This document shows positions 27,890 through 36,107 of a stretch of 64,000 nt of DNA, piece by piece. The translations under genes and the position numbers were made by a program. Origin of the DNA: Mobiluncus sp963511525 (GTDB taxonomy: Bacteria; Actinomycetota; Actinomycetes; Actinomycetales; Actinomycetaceae); the NCBI RefSeq assembly GCF_963511525.1, contig NZ_CAUPIY010000006.1, positions 1 to 64,000 on the forward strand, in the 5' to 3' direction. The notes under the pieces were generated by a model. It was not told the DNA's origin. It did not search any database and saw only the letters and a program-made list of their open reading frames with translations. Each line of letters opens with the position of its first letter. Within the stretch, counting starts at the first letter, position 1.

Positions 27890-27904
27890 CAACAACGTTT
27901 GTTG
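27890..27904. promoter_or_regulatory. Palindrome upstream of the peptide gene
   Basis: CAACAACGTTTGTTG has 6-bp arms around CGT and sits 23 bases upstream of the peptide start codon. On the minus strand a weak TTGAGC-17-TAATAC promoter-like pair lies further upstream. The palindrome would be in the early transcribed region, a typical repressor position. Confidence 0.4.
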
Positions 27905-28173
27905 ATATTTTTGGTGCCACCTTGTGACAGTATTAAGATTAGCTGAACGTTTGCTCAAAATGCAAGAACATAGCACACGATATTTTCCGCAATTACGGAT
28001 GAATCCCTGAATTTCGCGGAAAAAAGCCGAAAAAACCTGGGAAAATGCTGGGCGGCGCCCAGGGAAAACTCAGGAAACCGCGACGCCGAGCCCGACCGCA
28101 ATGCCGACCCCACGCCTTGTGAAGACCTGAGGACCCCACCGAACAGCGGCCGGAACCGCCCCAGCCTTTTGAA

Positions 28174-28224
28174 CGCCTGGTGACCTCAGTCCTGGGGACC
28201 GAACTTGGCGATCGTCACCAGGCG
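28174..28224 (-). terminator. Possible terminator overlapping the end of the 65-residue gene
   Basis: Perfect 11-bp inverted arms CGCCTGGTGAC (28174-28184) and GTCACCAGGCG (28214-28224) flank a 29-nt loop that contains the stop codon. There is no U tract. Region 27905-28173 shows nothing else that I can support. Confidence 0.4.
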
Positions 28225-28383
28225 CAAAATCCGCCAGTTAAAGCTCGTAAAGGAAAACAGCTGGAGGAACGGGTTTTGGCGGTGACGCAAAGTCGCCGGG
28301 GAGGGGTTCGGGGCCGCCGCAATCCGTTCGGCGGTGGCCGGGCTGAGCTCCTCAATCGTGGGAGACGCGCTAAAGTCAGTCAT
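28186..28383 (-). CDS. Small protein of unknown function (65 aa), partner of the flavoprotein
   Basis: A 65-residue frame with a good AGAGAGGAT site 7 nt before ATG 28383, starting 30 bases after the stop of the sulfide:quinone-oxidoreductase-like gene and probably cotranscribed with it. The N-terminal half is Ala/Pro/Ser-rich. The C-terminal half (FLQLFSFTSFNWRILRLVTI) is hydrophobic and basic and may lie on the membrane surface. No family recognised. A role in membrane attachment of the flavoprotein is a guess from position. Confidence 0.65.
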   Translation of the reverse strand: MTDFSASPTIEELSPATAERIAAAPNPSPATLRHRQNPFLQLFSFTSFNWRILRLVTIAKFGPQD

Positions 28384-28413
28384 TATGAAAATCCTCTCTA
28401 CGTGGGTTGGGGG

Positions 28414-29880
28414 TTACTCGGGGATAATCCACCAAAACGGCTTCCACTTCGCTTTATAGATAAAGCCCACGTGGAGCAGGAACTTGGTCCAATGCCCGAA
28501 CAGGCCGATGCGTCCGAAACTCAGTTTAGGGTGGCGCCCAGCATTATCCGGGTACTTGTCGTAGTTGGGCACGATGGGGAACATCACCATCGCGGCCGCG
28601 GAGCCTTTCTTAAAGCCGGTGCCGGTTGAGGCTACGCAAGCCGCCCCCAACACCGCCATCGAGGCTTCGTGCAGTTTCGCCTCGGGGCCTTGGTTAATGA
28701 GGTCAACTATGCTCATGGCGACTTCCTTGCCGATGGAGCCCGAAGGCATCCCGGTACGTGGCGGTGCCGGGGTGATGTTGGTGCCGTTGGGAGTCTGGTG
28801 CGGTTTCGAAATCCCGTGCGGGGGCGCAAAAGCAATCCCGGCGGCAAAAATGTTTTTATACAGCGGGGACTGGTAAGTCTTGGGCCAATCCTCGTGGGAC
28901 CACTGCGCGGAGCTCTTCTTCGAATAGTCCGCGTCCACCTTCATGAATCCAGCCGGGTTGAACATTTCGGGAATCAACGTCCCGTCAGGTTTCTTGGCCT
29001 CCAGCGCGACCCCGGTAAACGGCGGGAGCAGCATGGCGAAATCAAAGGACAACTCGTGCATATTGCCGTCATAATCCTCGTAAGTCAGAGCGTGTGGGCG
29101 CACTTCGCGAACCCCCGCGCCGGTGATGGCTTTCACCCCGCGTTCCCGAAACAGCGATTCCGTCCACAACTGGGAGTCGGTAGAGTAGCCGTTGTCCTTA
29201 AACCGCATGCCGGCCATCCCAAAGTCGCCGAGCTTTTCCTCGTTGGTGAGGTAAACGACCTCGGTCTGGTCCCGAACCCCCGCTTGACGCAGGTCATATT
29301 CAGTGTTGAAACAGTACTCAAAAGCGGCGCCTTGGCAGGTACACCCGCCGTTGCCGGTCCCAATCACGAACCGCTTGGGCGTCCCGGTCTCTTTAATCTC
29401 TTGGACGATTTTTTGAAACTCGATCCCGGCCTGTTCGGCGTGGTCAGGAGTGCAAACCGAATACGTGTTGCCACAATCCGGGCCCAAACCCGGAGTGGCG
29501 GCAAAGTTCAGCTTCGGGCCGGTCGCGTTGATGAGGTAGTCATAATGCACCAAAGCCCGCCTACCTTTATTTTTGCCTCCCGTAAACTCCATCTCGACCT
29601 GGGGCTGCGCATCATCGCCGCGACCCTCGGGATAGATAACTTTCGCGGCCGCCTGATGAAAAATGACCCCCTTGCGCCTATAGAGAGGAGCGAGGGGGAA
29701 CACCACTTCCTTCTTCTGCATCTTTCCGGTACCTACCCAAATGTTGGAGGGAACCCAGTTCCAGTTGGCACGCGGGGAAATGACCACGACCTCGTGATTG
29801 CGCCGCGACAACTTGCGACGCAGGTGCATGGCGGCGGTATGACCGGAAATACCCGCACCCAAGACGACAACTCTTGCCAT
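28414..29880 (-). CDS. FAD-dependent oxidoreductase, sulfide:quinone oxidoreductase-like
   Basis: A 488-residue flavoprotein with the N-terminal FAD motif VVVLGAGISGHTAAMHL, the second glycine motif GTGNGGCTCQG and a C-terminal hydrophobic, Trp-rich region that could contact the membrane. Cysteines in NTYSVCTPDHAEQ and GGCTCQG correspond in position to redox cysteines of sulfide:quinone oxidoreductases, which pass electrons from sulfide to quinone. The NWNWVPSNIW segment is also typical of that group. ATG 29880 follows AAGGAAG at 8 nt; 32 in-frame upstream codons lack a site. The substrate could be another sulfur compound. Confidence 0.78.
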   Translation of the reverse strand: MARVVVLGAGISGHTAAMHLRRKLSRRNHEVVVISPRANWNWVPSNIWVGTGKMQKKEVVFPLAPLYRRKGVIFHQAAAKVIYPEGRGDDAQPQVEMEFTGGKNKGRRALVHYDYLINATGPKLNFAATPGLGPDCGNTYSVCTPDHAEQAGIEFQKIVQEIKETGTPKRFVIGTGNGGCTCQGAAFEYCFNTEYDLRQAGVRDQTEVVYLTNEEKLGDFGMAGMRFKDNGYSTDSQLWTESLFRERGVKAITGAGVREVRPHALTYEDYDGNMHELSFDFAMLLPPFTGVALEAKKPDGTLIPEMFNPAGFMKVDADYSKKSSAQWSHEDWPKTYQSPLYKNIFAAGIAFAPPHGISKPHQTPNGTNITPAPPRTGMPSGSIGKEVAMSIVDLINQGPEAKLHEASMAVLGAACVASTGTGFKKGSAAAMVMFPIVPNYDKYPDNAGRHPKLSFGRIGLFGHWTKFLLHVGFIYKAKWKPFWWIIPE

Positions 29881-29992
29881 AGTAACAACTTCCTTAATCT
29901 GTTGCGGTCCCTCAGCAGTGTCGCAGAAAATCGTTGGGCGGGCGGTAAGTCCGCGCCGGAACGGGACGTCCGGCACTGCGCGACCAAGGCTT

Positions 29993-29998
29993 ATTATA
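29993..29998 (-). promoter_or_regulatory. -10 element of the flavoprotein gene
   Basis: A perfect TATAAT on the minus strand, 113 bases upstream of ATG 29880. The -35 position is poor (TAAATC at 17-bp spacing). The plus strand reads TATTAT across the same bases, so the site may be bidirectional between these divergent genes. Confidence 0.4.
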
Positions 29999-30115
29999 GC
30001 TTGAAAATCAGTGTGGATTTACCGGCTTCGCCCCCGCTTGTGGTTTAGACTTGAAATCTAGAGAATCCCAAGGGCAAACCGGGGAAAACCGTGAGCAGCT
30101 GATGAGGAGCGAACC

Positions 30116-30928
30116 ATGAGTGTGGCGAGTGAAAACGCTTTGGGCCTGTCCAGCGGTGAGGGCGGCACGAAAGTCTTTACCATCGGACCGACCTGGCGGG
30201 CTGTGGGCTTTGAGATGACCACCGAGCAACGAGCCGACGAAATCTTGGCCCAGGCGGCTGACCAATGCACCCCGGTGGTGGGGGACATGGAAAACGGCAC
30301 TTTCCAGTACGTGGATCGTTCCGGCGCGGTCGCCGTGTTTGATGTCGTTGCGGAAAAGATTACGGATATTCACCAGGATTTCAACGCCAGCGCCGCGGTT
30401 GACGCCCGCTGGATGGAGATGGCAGACCGTTTTGCTTTGGTTGACATAGTTGATGCACAAGGGGGGACGGAGCGTTCCGTAGGTAAGGCTTGCGTGGCGA
30501 TGCGAGCCGGGCTGGGGCACGAGCCCGGACGTGCCGACGCCGGTAAACTGGGGATTTCCGCCCTAGCGCAGCGGGTCGAACTGTACGAAAACGTGGCAAG
30601 TTACGCGGCGAGCCAGACCGCCAAAATTTTCGGCGCGGCTCTGGACGGCCCGCAGCGCGCCCCGGAAGAAACCCTGCCGACCTTCATCTCGACCGGAGCT
30701 GTTTCCGTTTTGCAAAAGCAGGGCGCACACGCCGGAGGCGTGCTGGCTGCGAAAGTTACCGCCGCCGAGATGCATTCCAACACCCTGACGGGACAAAACT
30801 TCTGGGTGTTGGAGGTTGCGGCGGGATTCCCCCTCAGCGTGTGCGTGGCTGAAGGCGACATTGCGGGACGTCCCCGCCCCGGAATGATTGTGGCTGGAGA
30901 ATTCCTAATTCTGGCGGCCGCCAAGTAG
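30116..30928 (+). CDS. Conserved hypothetical protein (270 aa)
   Basis: A soluble, Ala-rich 270-residue protein with no signal peptide, membrane helix or recognisable catalytic motif. AGGAG lies 6-7 nt before ATG 30116. Its last stretch (ISTGAVSVLQKQ ... GEFLILAAAK) looks like a compact alpha/beta domain. It is divergent from the flavoprotein gene and directly precedes the SRP RNA, whose -10 box overlaps its stop codon. I recognise no family and offer no function. Confidence 0.75.
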   Translation: MSVASENALGLSSGEGGTKVFTIGPTWRAVGFEMTTEQRADEILAQAADQCTPVVGDMENGTFQYVDRSGAVAVFDVVAEKITDIHQDFNASAAVDARWMEMADRFALVDIVDAQGGTERSVGKACVAMRAGLGHEPGRADAGKLGISALAQRVELYENVASYAASQTAKIFGAALDGPQRAPEETLPTFISTGAVSVLQKQGAHAGGVLAAKVTAAEMHSNTLTGQNFWVLEVAAGFPLSVCVAEGDIAGRPRPGMIVAGEFLILAAAK

Positions 30929-30931
30929 AAT
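30902..30931 (+). promoter_or_regulatory. Promoter of the SRP RNA gene
   Basis: TAGAAT (30926-30931, five of six consensus bases) with TTCCTA (30902-30907) 18 bases upstream; the RNA would start ~6 nt after the -10 box at 30937. The first three bases of the -10 are the stop codon of the upstream gene. Confidence 0.55.
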
Positions 30932-30936
30932 AGTCT

Positions 30937-31022
30937 CGTTCCCCGCGTGACGGCATAGTCTGAACCTCCCCAGGGTCGGAAGACAGCAAGGATAAGGGCT
31001 CCCTGTCGGGTGCGCGGGGAAC
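30937..31022 (+). ncRNA. ffs: Signal recognition particle RNA, small bacterial type
   Basis: An ~86-nt hairpin RNA. Its ends CGTTCCCCGCG (30937-30947) and CGCGGGGAACG (31012-31022) pair perfectly. The apical part carries the conserved SRP core: GGTCGGAAGACAGCAAGGA matches the symmetric/asymmetric loop and tetraloop region bound by Ffh. Small SRP RNAs of this form lie next to dnaX in many Actinobacteria; here ~15 kb of pilus genes separate the two. Confidence 0.93.
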
Positions 31023-31207
31023 GTTTATTTTCCCGGCACCGGGCCGGAGCTCTGGCTCCGTCAGTGTTCACCCTTCGAAACAAATCCTCCTCGCAAATAG
31101 GCATTTGACCTCGTGTTTTGAGGTTCGTCTGATATTGCTTACTTTTCTTTAACCTGTAGCTGTCAATAAATTTTCGAAGGCTTGCTACGTTTTGCCCTGT
31201 TGCAGGT

Positions 31208-32053
31208 GTGCCGGAAACGGTGACGAAGTTCGGTAAGGGTGAGGTCGAGACGATGCTGCAGGTGTTGGAGACTTGGGGGAACGAAAATCCTTCCCTGGGG
31301 GTGCGACACACTGATAGCCTGGTGGAACTGTTCGACAACCTCGAAACATTATCGCAAAACCCGCAACCTTGCAGCGTTTTTGTTCCTGATGTCAAAGCTG
31401 CCCGGCAAGCCGCCTGGGTGCGTACCGTCCTGCAGGTACCTTTTGAGATTGTGGTCCTCACCGGCCCCACCACGCGCCGCGCCCTGACCATGTACCTGAT
31501 TAACTCACTTGTGGAGCTGCGTTTTCACGGTTTAGGGCAAGCAATAGTTGACGTAATTGACCCATTTATCGAGACTCGTTTCCTCCTGAGTTCGGTTTTT
31601 TCCCTGAACCAGCCTCGACCCTCACTGTCGCAGATGCTGCAATCCCTCGCGAAAAGCAGCGTTTTCGAGGCAGACGTGAATGCGGGGAGCGTGGAAAAAA
31701 TTACTGCCGCCAAGTGGAGCGCCCACCCCGACGGAATCAGCATAGAAGCGCGAACCTGGAACCCGGAAGATAACGTTCCCTTAGAAATGTTCCCCGCACA
31801 CACCCACTTCACCTTACAAGCCGTACCGAAGGATTCCGCCTGGGGTCAACGCCAAGGCAAACACTGGGTGGAGGCGAGCTGGACCAACGAATCGGTTGAC
31901 GCCATCCGCAAGGCCCTCAAAAACAACATCAAACCCCGACAATGCCAGCGTTGCGAACAATACGTGGTGGGCAACATCTGTGCAAACTGCGGATTTGCCG
32001 GTGAATCCAGCCCTGAACCCGATGAGACGAAGCAAAGCTTGGAGGCTTTATGA
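31208..32053 (+). CDS. Unrecognised zinc-ribbon protein at the head of the Tad locus
   Basis: A 281-residue soluble protein. Its C-terminus has a CxxC...CxxC zinc ribbon (CQRCEQYVVGNICANCG, ~246-262). The main part is mixed alpha/beta without a motif that I know. It overlaps cpaB by 4 bases (ATGA), so it is translated with the pilus operon and is probably a regulator or accessory factor of it. GTG 31208 gives the longest form; ATG 31253, 8 nt after a GAGG, is an equally good or better start and would remove 15 residues. Confidence 0.7.
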   Translation: MPETVTKFGKGEVETMLQVLETWGNENPSLGVRHTDSLVELFDNLETLSQNPQPCSVFVPDVKAARQAAWVRTVLQVPFEIVVLTGPTTRRALTMYLINSLVELRFHGLGQAIVDVIDPFIETRFLLSSVFSLNQPRPSLSQMLQSLAKSSVFEADVNAGSVEKITAAKWSAHPDGISIEARTWNPEDNVPLEMFPAHTHFTLQAVPKDSAWGQRQGKHWVEASWTNESVDAIRKALKNNIKPRQCQRCEQYVVGNICANCGFAGESSPEPDETKQSLEAL

Positions 32054-32787
32054 ATTCCAGACAAAGACGCGGTGTCATCCTGCTGTTGGCCACCATTGTG
32101 GCGGCCATCGCGCTTTTCGTGTCCATCTTTCTGTATGTCAAAGAAATTGATTCCCGAGTGGGGCCGGAAGTGGACGTGGTGGTGCTGGCGAAAGACATCA
32201 AAGAACTGGCGCCCATCACCCCGGGGGATGTGAAAATCGAAAAACGCCCGAAGAAATGGATTTCTGCCAGTACCCTGCTGAGTAAAAGCCAAGTACAGGG
32301 CATGGTTGCCTCCGGAGACTACGCGAAAGGAACCACCCTGCAGGAGGGCATGGTCATCAAAGCCCCCACGGTAGAACCGGATTACCGCGAAATCGCCATG
32401 ATGGTGGATGCGGAAACCGGTGTGGCCGGCAAGATTCGCTCCGGAGACCGGGTGGACATCATCGCCACCACTCAAGAACAGAACGGGGTGAACCGCCAAT
32501 CCAAAGTTTGGGTCGAAAACGCGCTGGTAGTTGAGGTGGGAGTACCCACCACGGTAAAGAAAGAAGACGAGCAAGGCTTCGCGAAAAACGATAAAGTCCC
32601 GGTGACGTTCGCTCTTCCCGTGGACCAGTCGTTGGCTCTGGCTTATGCGGAAAGTTTCGGTGAAGAAGTCCGGTTAGCGTTGCGCGGCCGCGGCGACCAA
32701 GGCCAATCCAATCCGCTGCAGTTCCCTAACGCTGCTGGAAAACCCTCTGGGGGACCTGCTCCAGCGCAGTCAGGAGAAGGAAAATGA
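32050..32787 (+). CDS. cpaB: Flp pilus assembly protein CpaB/RcpC
   Basis: A 245-residue protein with an N-terminal membrane helix (~9-30) and a SAF/CpaB domain: DVVVLAKDIKELAPITPGDVKIEKRP, then the GDYAKGTTLQEGMVI region and the GVAGKIRSGDRVDIIAT strand typical of the family. CpaB/RcpC is a periplasm- or wall-side component of the Tad secretion machine. The ATG overlaps the upstream stop by 4 bases, and its own stop overlaps tadZ by 4 bases, which indicates translational coupling. Confidence 0.9.
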   Translation: MNSRQRRGVILLLATIVAAIALFVSIFLYVKEIDSRVGPEVDVVVLAKDIKELAPITPGDVKIEKRPKKWISASTLLSKSQVQGMVASGDYAKGTTLQEGMVIKAPTVEPDYREIAMMVDAETGVAGKIRSGDRVDIIATTQEQNGVNRQSKVWVENALVVEVGVPTTVKKEDEQGFAKNDKVPVTFALPVDQSLALAYAESFGEEVRLALRGRGDQGQSNPLQFPNAAGKPSGGPAPAQSGEGK

Positions 32788-34064
32788 GCGACGCTCACAT
32801 TATCAGCTCAAATTTAGAGGAAATTACCCAGATTCAGGCCACTTTGGTGGAAACCGGATTGTTTGAAGAGGTGAGCTACAGCACGACTCTGGGCGACTAT
32901 CGCCGATTACGTAAACGCGACTCCAGCGTAAAGGTCGTACTTGTTTCCACCCGATTGGAGGGCTTCACCTGGATTGAAGGCGTAAAGGAAGTTCACCACG
33001 AGGACGCGCTTTCCCCGGTGGTGTTGATTACTGACGACCAAGAATCCATCACGGTAAACGATGCAATGACCGCGGGGTTGTCGGAAGTCGTCTCGGCCAA
33101 CCCCAGCCTGGAAGAATACGTAGCCAAACTGGAGCGGGTCATCAGTCGGCTCAACACCCTCAATCGGCGCCTGGAACCCACCGAAATGAAAACCGAGACG
33201 GCAGGACATTTGGAAGTGTTCTTTGGAGCCAAAGGCGGGGTGGGAACCAGTTTGCACGCCACGTTGTTCGCTCGGTTTTGGGCCGCCCACGTGCGCACTT
33301 GCCTGGTGGATTTGGACCTGTACAAGGGCGATTTGGCGGCCTACTGCGCGGCTCTGCCCCGGCGCAGCATCGTTGATTTGGCGGAAATTTCGGAAGAATT
33401 GTCCGGACGGAGCATTGCCGAAGTGGTGCACAAACTGGAATGTGGCATTGACCTGATTGCCGCTCCCAAGGATGTCGAACAAGTCGAAAACATTGACGAA
33501 CGTGACTTGCAGCTGATTCTCTCTGCGCTGCGTTTCAACTATGACCTGGTGGTGGTGGATTGCGGCTCGCGGTTGTGGGATTTGGTCGCGGTAGCTATCG
33601 AAACCGCTGATGAAGTCACCCTCGTGACCAGCCCGGAGCTGGCGGCGGTGCGGAATGTGCGCAATACACTCAACGATTTTGAGCGTCTGGAGTTGAGTTT
33701 GGGGTCGGCGGCTCCCCGGCTGCTGTTCAACCGGGCTACTAAGAAGGCGGAAATCCAGCCCGAACTGGGCAGCAAAATGACTGGCCTGAATACGGTTTCT
33801 GTCACCAACGAGTCGGGCAACATTGAGACTTACCTCAACACCTCGAACCTGTTGGAAGCCAAAACCAGCGGATGGGACTCTATCTATCGCGGAATGTGGG
33901 AATCCCAACGAATTCTCACCGAGCTGAGCTCCCGGAGGGAACGACGCAAGCAAACGAGGCTCGCGAAGAATCCTCAGGAAGTCAAGGAAGATGGGGCGAA
34001 TAAAAGCCACGGGAGGCGGGCTTTAAAGAAATTTGGCACGAAAGAAAAAGAGAAAAAACAATGA
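32784..34064 (+). CDS. tadZ: Pilus assembly ATPase TadZ/CpaE
   Basis: A 426-residue cytoplasmic protein: an atypical receiver-like N-terminal domain (~1-120), then a ParA/MinD-type ATPase domain with GAKGGVGTS, a deviant Walker A in which threonine replaces the usual second lysine, as in many CpaE proteins. CLVDLDLYKGDLA and LVVVDCGSRL are the A' and Walker B regions. A basic, lysine-rich tail follows (~390-426). TadZ localises the pilus machine to a pole. It overlaps both neighbours by 4 bases. Confidence 0.9.
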   Translation: MSDAHIISSNLEEITQIQATLVETGLFEEVSYSTTLGDYRRLRKRDSSVKVVLVSTRLEGFTWIEGVKEVHHEDALSPVVLITDDQESITVNDAMTAGLSEVVSANPSLEEYVAKLERVISRLNTLNRRLEPTEMKTETAGHLEVFFGAKGGVGTSLHATLFARFWAAHVRTCLVDLDLYKGDLAAYCAALPRRSIVDLAEISEELSGRSIAEVVHKLECGIDLIAAPKDVEQVENIDERDLQLILSALRFNYDLVVVDCGSRLWDLVAVAIETADEVTLVTSPELAAVRNVRNTLNDFERLELSLGSAAPRLLFNRATKKAEIQPELGSKMTGLNTVSVTNESGNIETYLNTSNLLEAKTSGWDSIYRGMWESQRILTELSSRRERRKQTRLAKNPQEVKEDGANKSHGRRALKKFGTKEKEKKQ

Positions 34065-34432
34065 TTAAGGGGGAGATTGTGGAAAGAAAACTCGTGAAAG
34101 AAAGCGGTCAAGCGACCGTGGAAGGCACGATGGCCATCGTGGTCCTGTTGGGACTGCTGGTGGTGTGTGCACAAATGTTGCTCTGGGGAGTTTCCCACTA
34201 CATTGCTTATACCGCTGCGGAAGAAGGCGCCCGGTTGCATGCCCGCGGCGCCAGCGTGGCCCAGGTCAACGCAAAGATTGACCAGTGGGTGCCGAGCTTT
34301 TGGGACGCTGCTCCGCGAGCCTCGTGGGGTTCGGACACGGTGACGGTGTCTCTGCGGACCCCGGGCCCGGCTGCGAACTTGTTGGATGACGTGAGCTACA
34401 CGGCCCAGGTTGTAGGGGAGGACACGCTATGA
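34061..34432 (+). CDS. TadE-like pseudopilin
   Basis: A 123-residue protein with a type IV prepilin-like signal: a basic leader ending ESG, cleavage before Gln17, Glu21 at +5, then a hydrophobic helix (MAIVVLLGLLVVCAQMLLW). TadE-type pseudopilins support Flp pilus assembly after processing by the locus' prepilin peptidase. The YTAAEEGARLHARG segment after the helix is typical of the family. Overlaps tadZ and the next gene by 4 bases each. Confidence 0.85.
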   Translation: MIKGEIVERKLVKESGQATVEGTMAIVVLLGLLVVCAQMLLWGVSHYIAYTAAEEGARLHARGASVAQVNAKIDQWVPSFWDAAPRASWGSDTVTVSLRTPGPAANLLDDVSYTAQVVGEDTL

Positions 34433-34806
34433 AAGCCCTGATGCAGTGGATGAAAAACGAACGAGGCTCCAACTCGGTGGAGCTGGTGGGCATTTCGATT
34501 GTGGTGATTTTCTTTACGGCACTGTTGGCGGAAGGCCTCTACATCGGTTCCGCAGTGGGTGCCACGCAGCAGGCCGCTCGTGATGCTGCCCGGGCGCAGA
34601 TGCTCGGCCAGTCTGCCAGCATGGCAGCCCAAGAATCCACACCGGATTGGTTGCGTATCGTGAACCTATCTACCGGGGGTTCCGTGCCGGGATGTCTGGG
34701 CACCTGCGCGGAAGTCACGACATCGGTGCCGGTGGGGTTACCGAGCCTGACTTTTGCCCACACCCAAATCACCCAGCGAGCTATTTTCCCGAAAGAACCC
34801 CGGTAA
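34429..34806 (+). CDS. Second TadE/TadF-like pseudopilin
   Basis: A 125-residue protein built like its upstream neighbour: leader MKALMQWMKNERG, cleavage before Ser14, Glu18 at +5, hydrophobic helix (ISIVVIFFTALLAEGLYIG), then GATQQAARDAARAQM. A Cys pair in GCLGTC may form a disulfide outside the cell. It is a minor pseudopilin, TadE/TadF type. Start ATG 34429 overlaps the upstream stop by 4 bases; tadA starts 2 bases after its stop. Confidence 0.8.
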   Translation: MKALMQWMKNERGSNSVELVGISIVVIFFTALLAEGLYIGSAVGATQQAARDAARAQMLGQSASMAAQESTPDWLRIVNLSTGGSVPGCLGTCAEVTTSVPVGLPSLTFAHTQITQRAIFPKEPR

Positions 34807-34808
34807 CT

Positions 34809-36107
34809 ATGCCCCTGACAACTCGTGTTTTCAGTGATGAGAAGCGTCTCGATCGTGACGCTCAGCTCGCGGAGCATTTTCGCCAGCGACTGCTGGAAGA
34901 AATCGATTTGGAGACGATTTTTAAGCTGGATAACTCCAAGCGTCGAGCCCGCCTTGAGAAAGTCCTGCTGCGTTTGATAACGGCTGAAGGTCCGGTTATT
35001 TCCAGCCGGGAACGTGCCAGCCTGATTCGGCGCATCATCGATGAAGCGGTGGGTTTGGGGGTATTGGAACCCCTGCTGGCTGATGGAAGCATTACCGAAA
35101 TCATGGTCAACGGAATCAACGACGTGTTTGTTGAACGCCGAGGACGTCTGGAACGTGCCCCTTCTGTGTTCCGCAACGAAGACCAGTTATACCAGGTCAT
35201 CGACCGGATTGTGTCTTCGGTAAACCGTCGTATCGACGAATCTTCCCCAATGGTCGACGCCCGGTTGGAAGGTGGGGAACGTGTCAACATCATCATTCCC
35301 CCCTTGGCTTTGGACGGACCTACGGTGACTATCCGGCGTTTCCCCCGGCCCTTCCGACTGCCGGACTTAGTGACGAAAAAATCCATCAATAAGCCCATCA
35401 TGGAACTGTTGAAAGTACTGGTCGAAGCCCGCCTGTCCGTGCTGGTGTCCGGCGGTACCGGCACGGGAAAAACCACCTTCCTCAACGCCTTGTCCGGGGC
35501 TATCCCCGAAACTGAACGCATCATCACCATTGAGGACGATGCGGAACTATCCCTCCAGCAGGCCCACGTGGTGCGGCTGGAGTCCCGCCCCGCCAACATC
35601 GAGGGGGAAGGTGAGGTCACCATTCGTGACCTGGTGAAAAACGCCCTGCGGATGCGCCCCGACCGAATTGTCGTAGGTGAGGTTCGTGGTGCCGAGGCGA
35701 TGGATATGCTCCAGGCGATGAACACGGGCCACGAAGGCTCCCTGACCACCGTCCACGCCAACAGTGCGGAGGATGCGTTGGTGCGTCTGGAAACTTTGGC
35801 CTCGATGAGCGAGCTGGAGTTGCCGGTTGACACCCTGCGTGACCAAATTAATACGGCTCTGAACATCATCGTGCAGTTGACGCGCTCGGTTCAGGGCTAC
35901 CGTCACGTCGCCGAGATTTCCGCTCTGTTGTCAAAACACCGGGAAAACTATCAGGTTTCAACCATCGCCAAATACGTCTATGACGCCGATCCGGTGGGTG
36001 ATGAACCGGGTCACTTTGAATATTTCCCCCTCCCGGAAAGCTACGTGGAGGCCATCCGTGTCAAGGGCCTCAGCGTCCCCACAGAGTTCTTGCAGAGGAA
36101 AAAGTGA
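34809..36107 (+). CDS. tadA: Pilus assembly/secretion ATPase TadA (CpaF)
   Basis: A 432-residue hexameric-type secretion ATPase. Walker A SGGTGTGKTTF at ~214-224, the Asp box RIITIEDDAELSLQQ, Walker B region DRIVVGEVRGAEAMDMLQAMNTGHEG and the His box SLTTVHANS are all present. The N-terminal ~100 residues are the usual CpaF helical domain with EIMVNG. It powers Flp pilus assembly from the cytoplasmic face. ATG 34809, two bases after the previous stop, is chosen over in-frame upstream codons, which overlap the pseudopilin gene entirely. Confidence 0.95.
   Translation: MPLTTRVFSDEKRLDRDAQLAEHFRQRLLEEIDLETIFKLDNSKRRARLEKVLLRLITAEGPVISSRERASLIRRIIDEAVGLGVLEPLLADGSITEIMVNGINDVFVERRGRLERAPSVFRNEDQLYQVIDRIVSSVNRRIDESSPMVDARLEGGERVNIIIPPLALDGPTVTIRRFPRPFRLPDLVTKKSINKPIMELLKVLVEARLSVLVSGGTGTGKTTFLNALSGAIPETERIITIEDDAELSLQQAHVVRLESRPANIEGEGEVTIRDLVKNALRMRPDRIVVGEVRGAEAMDMLQAMNTGHEGSLTTVHANSAEDALVRLETLASMSELELPVDTLRDQINTALNIIVQLTRSVQGYRHVAEISALLSKHRENYQVSTIAKYVYDADPVGDEPGHFEYFPLPESYVEAIRVKGLSVPTEFLQRKK

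Noticed and set aside
28669..30048. A 459-codon plus-strand frame across the flavoprotein gene
   Set aside because: It is the complement of a clearly recognisable FAD enzyme and has no independent support.
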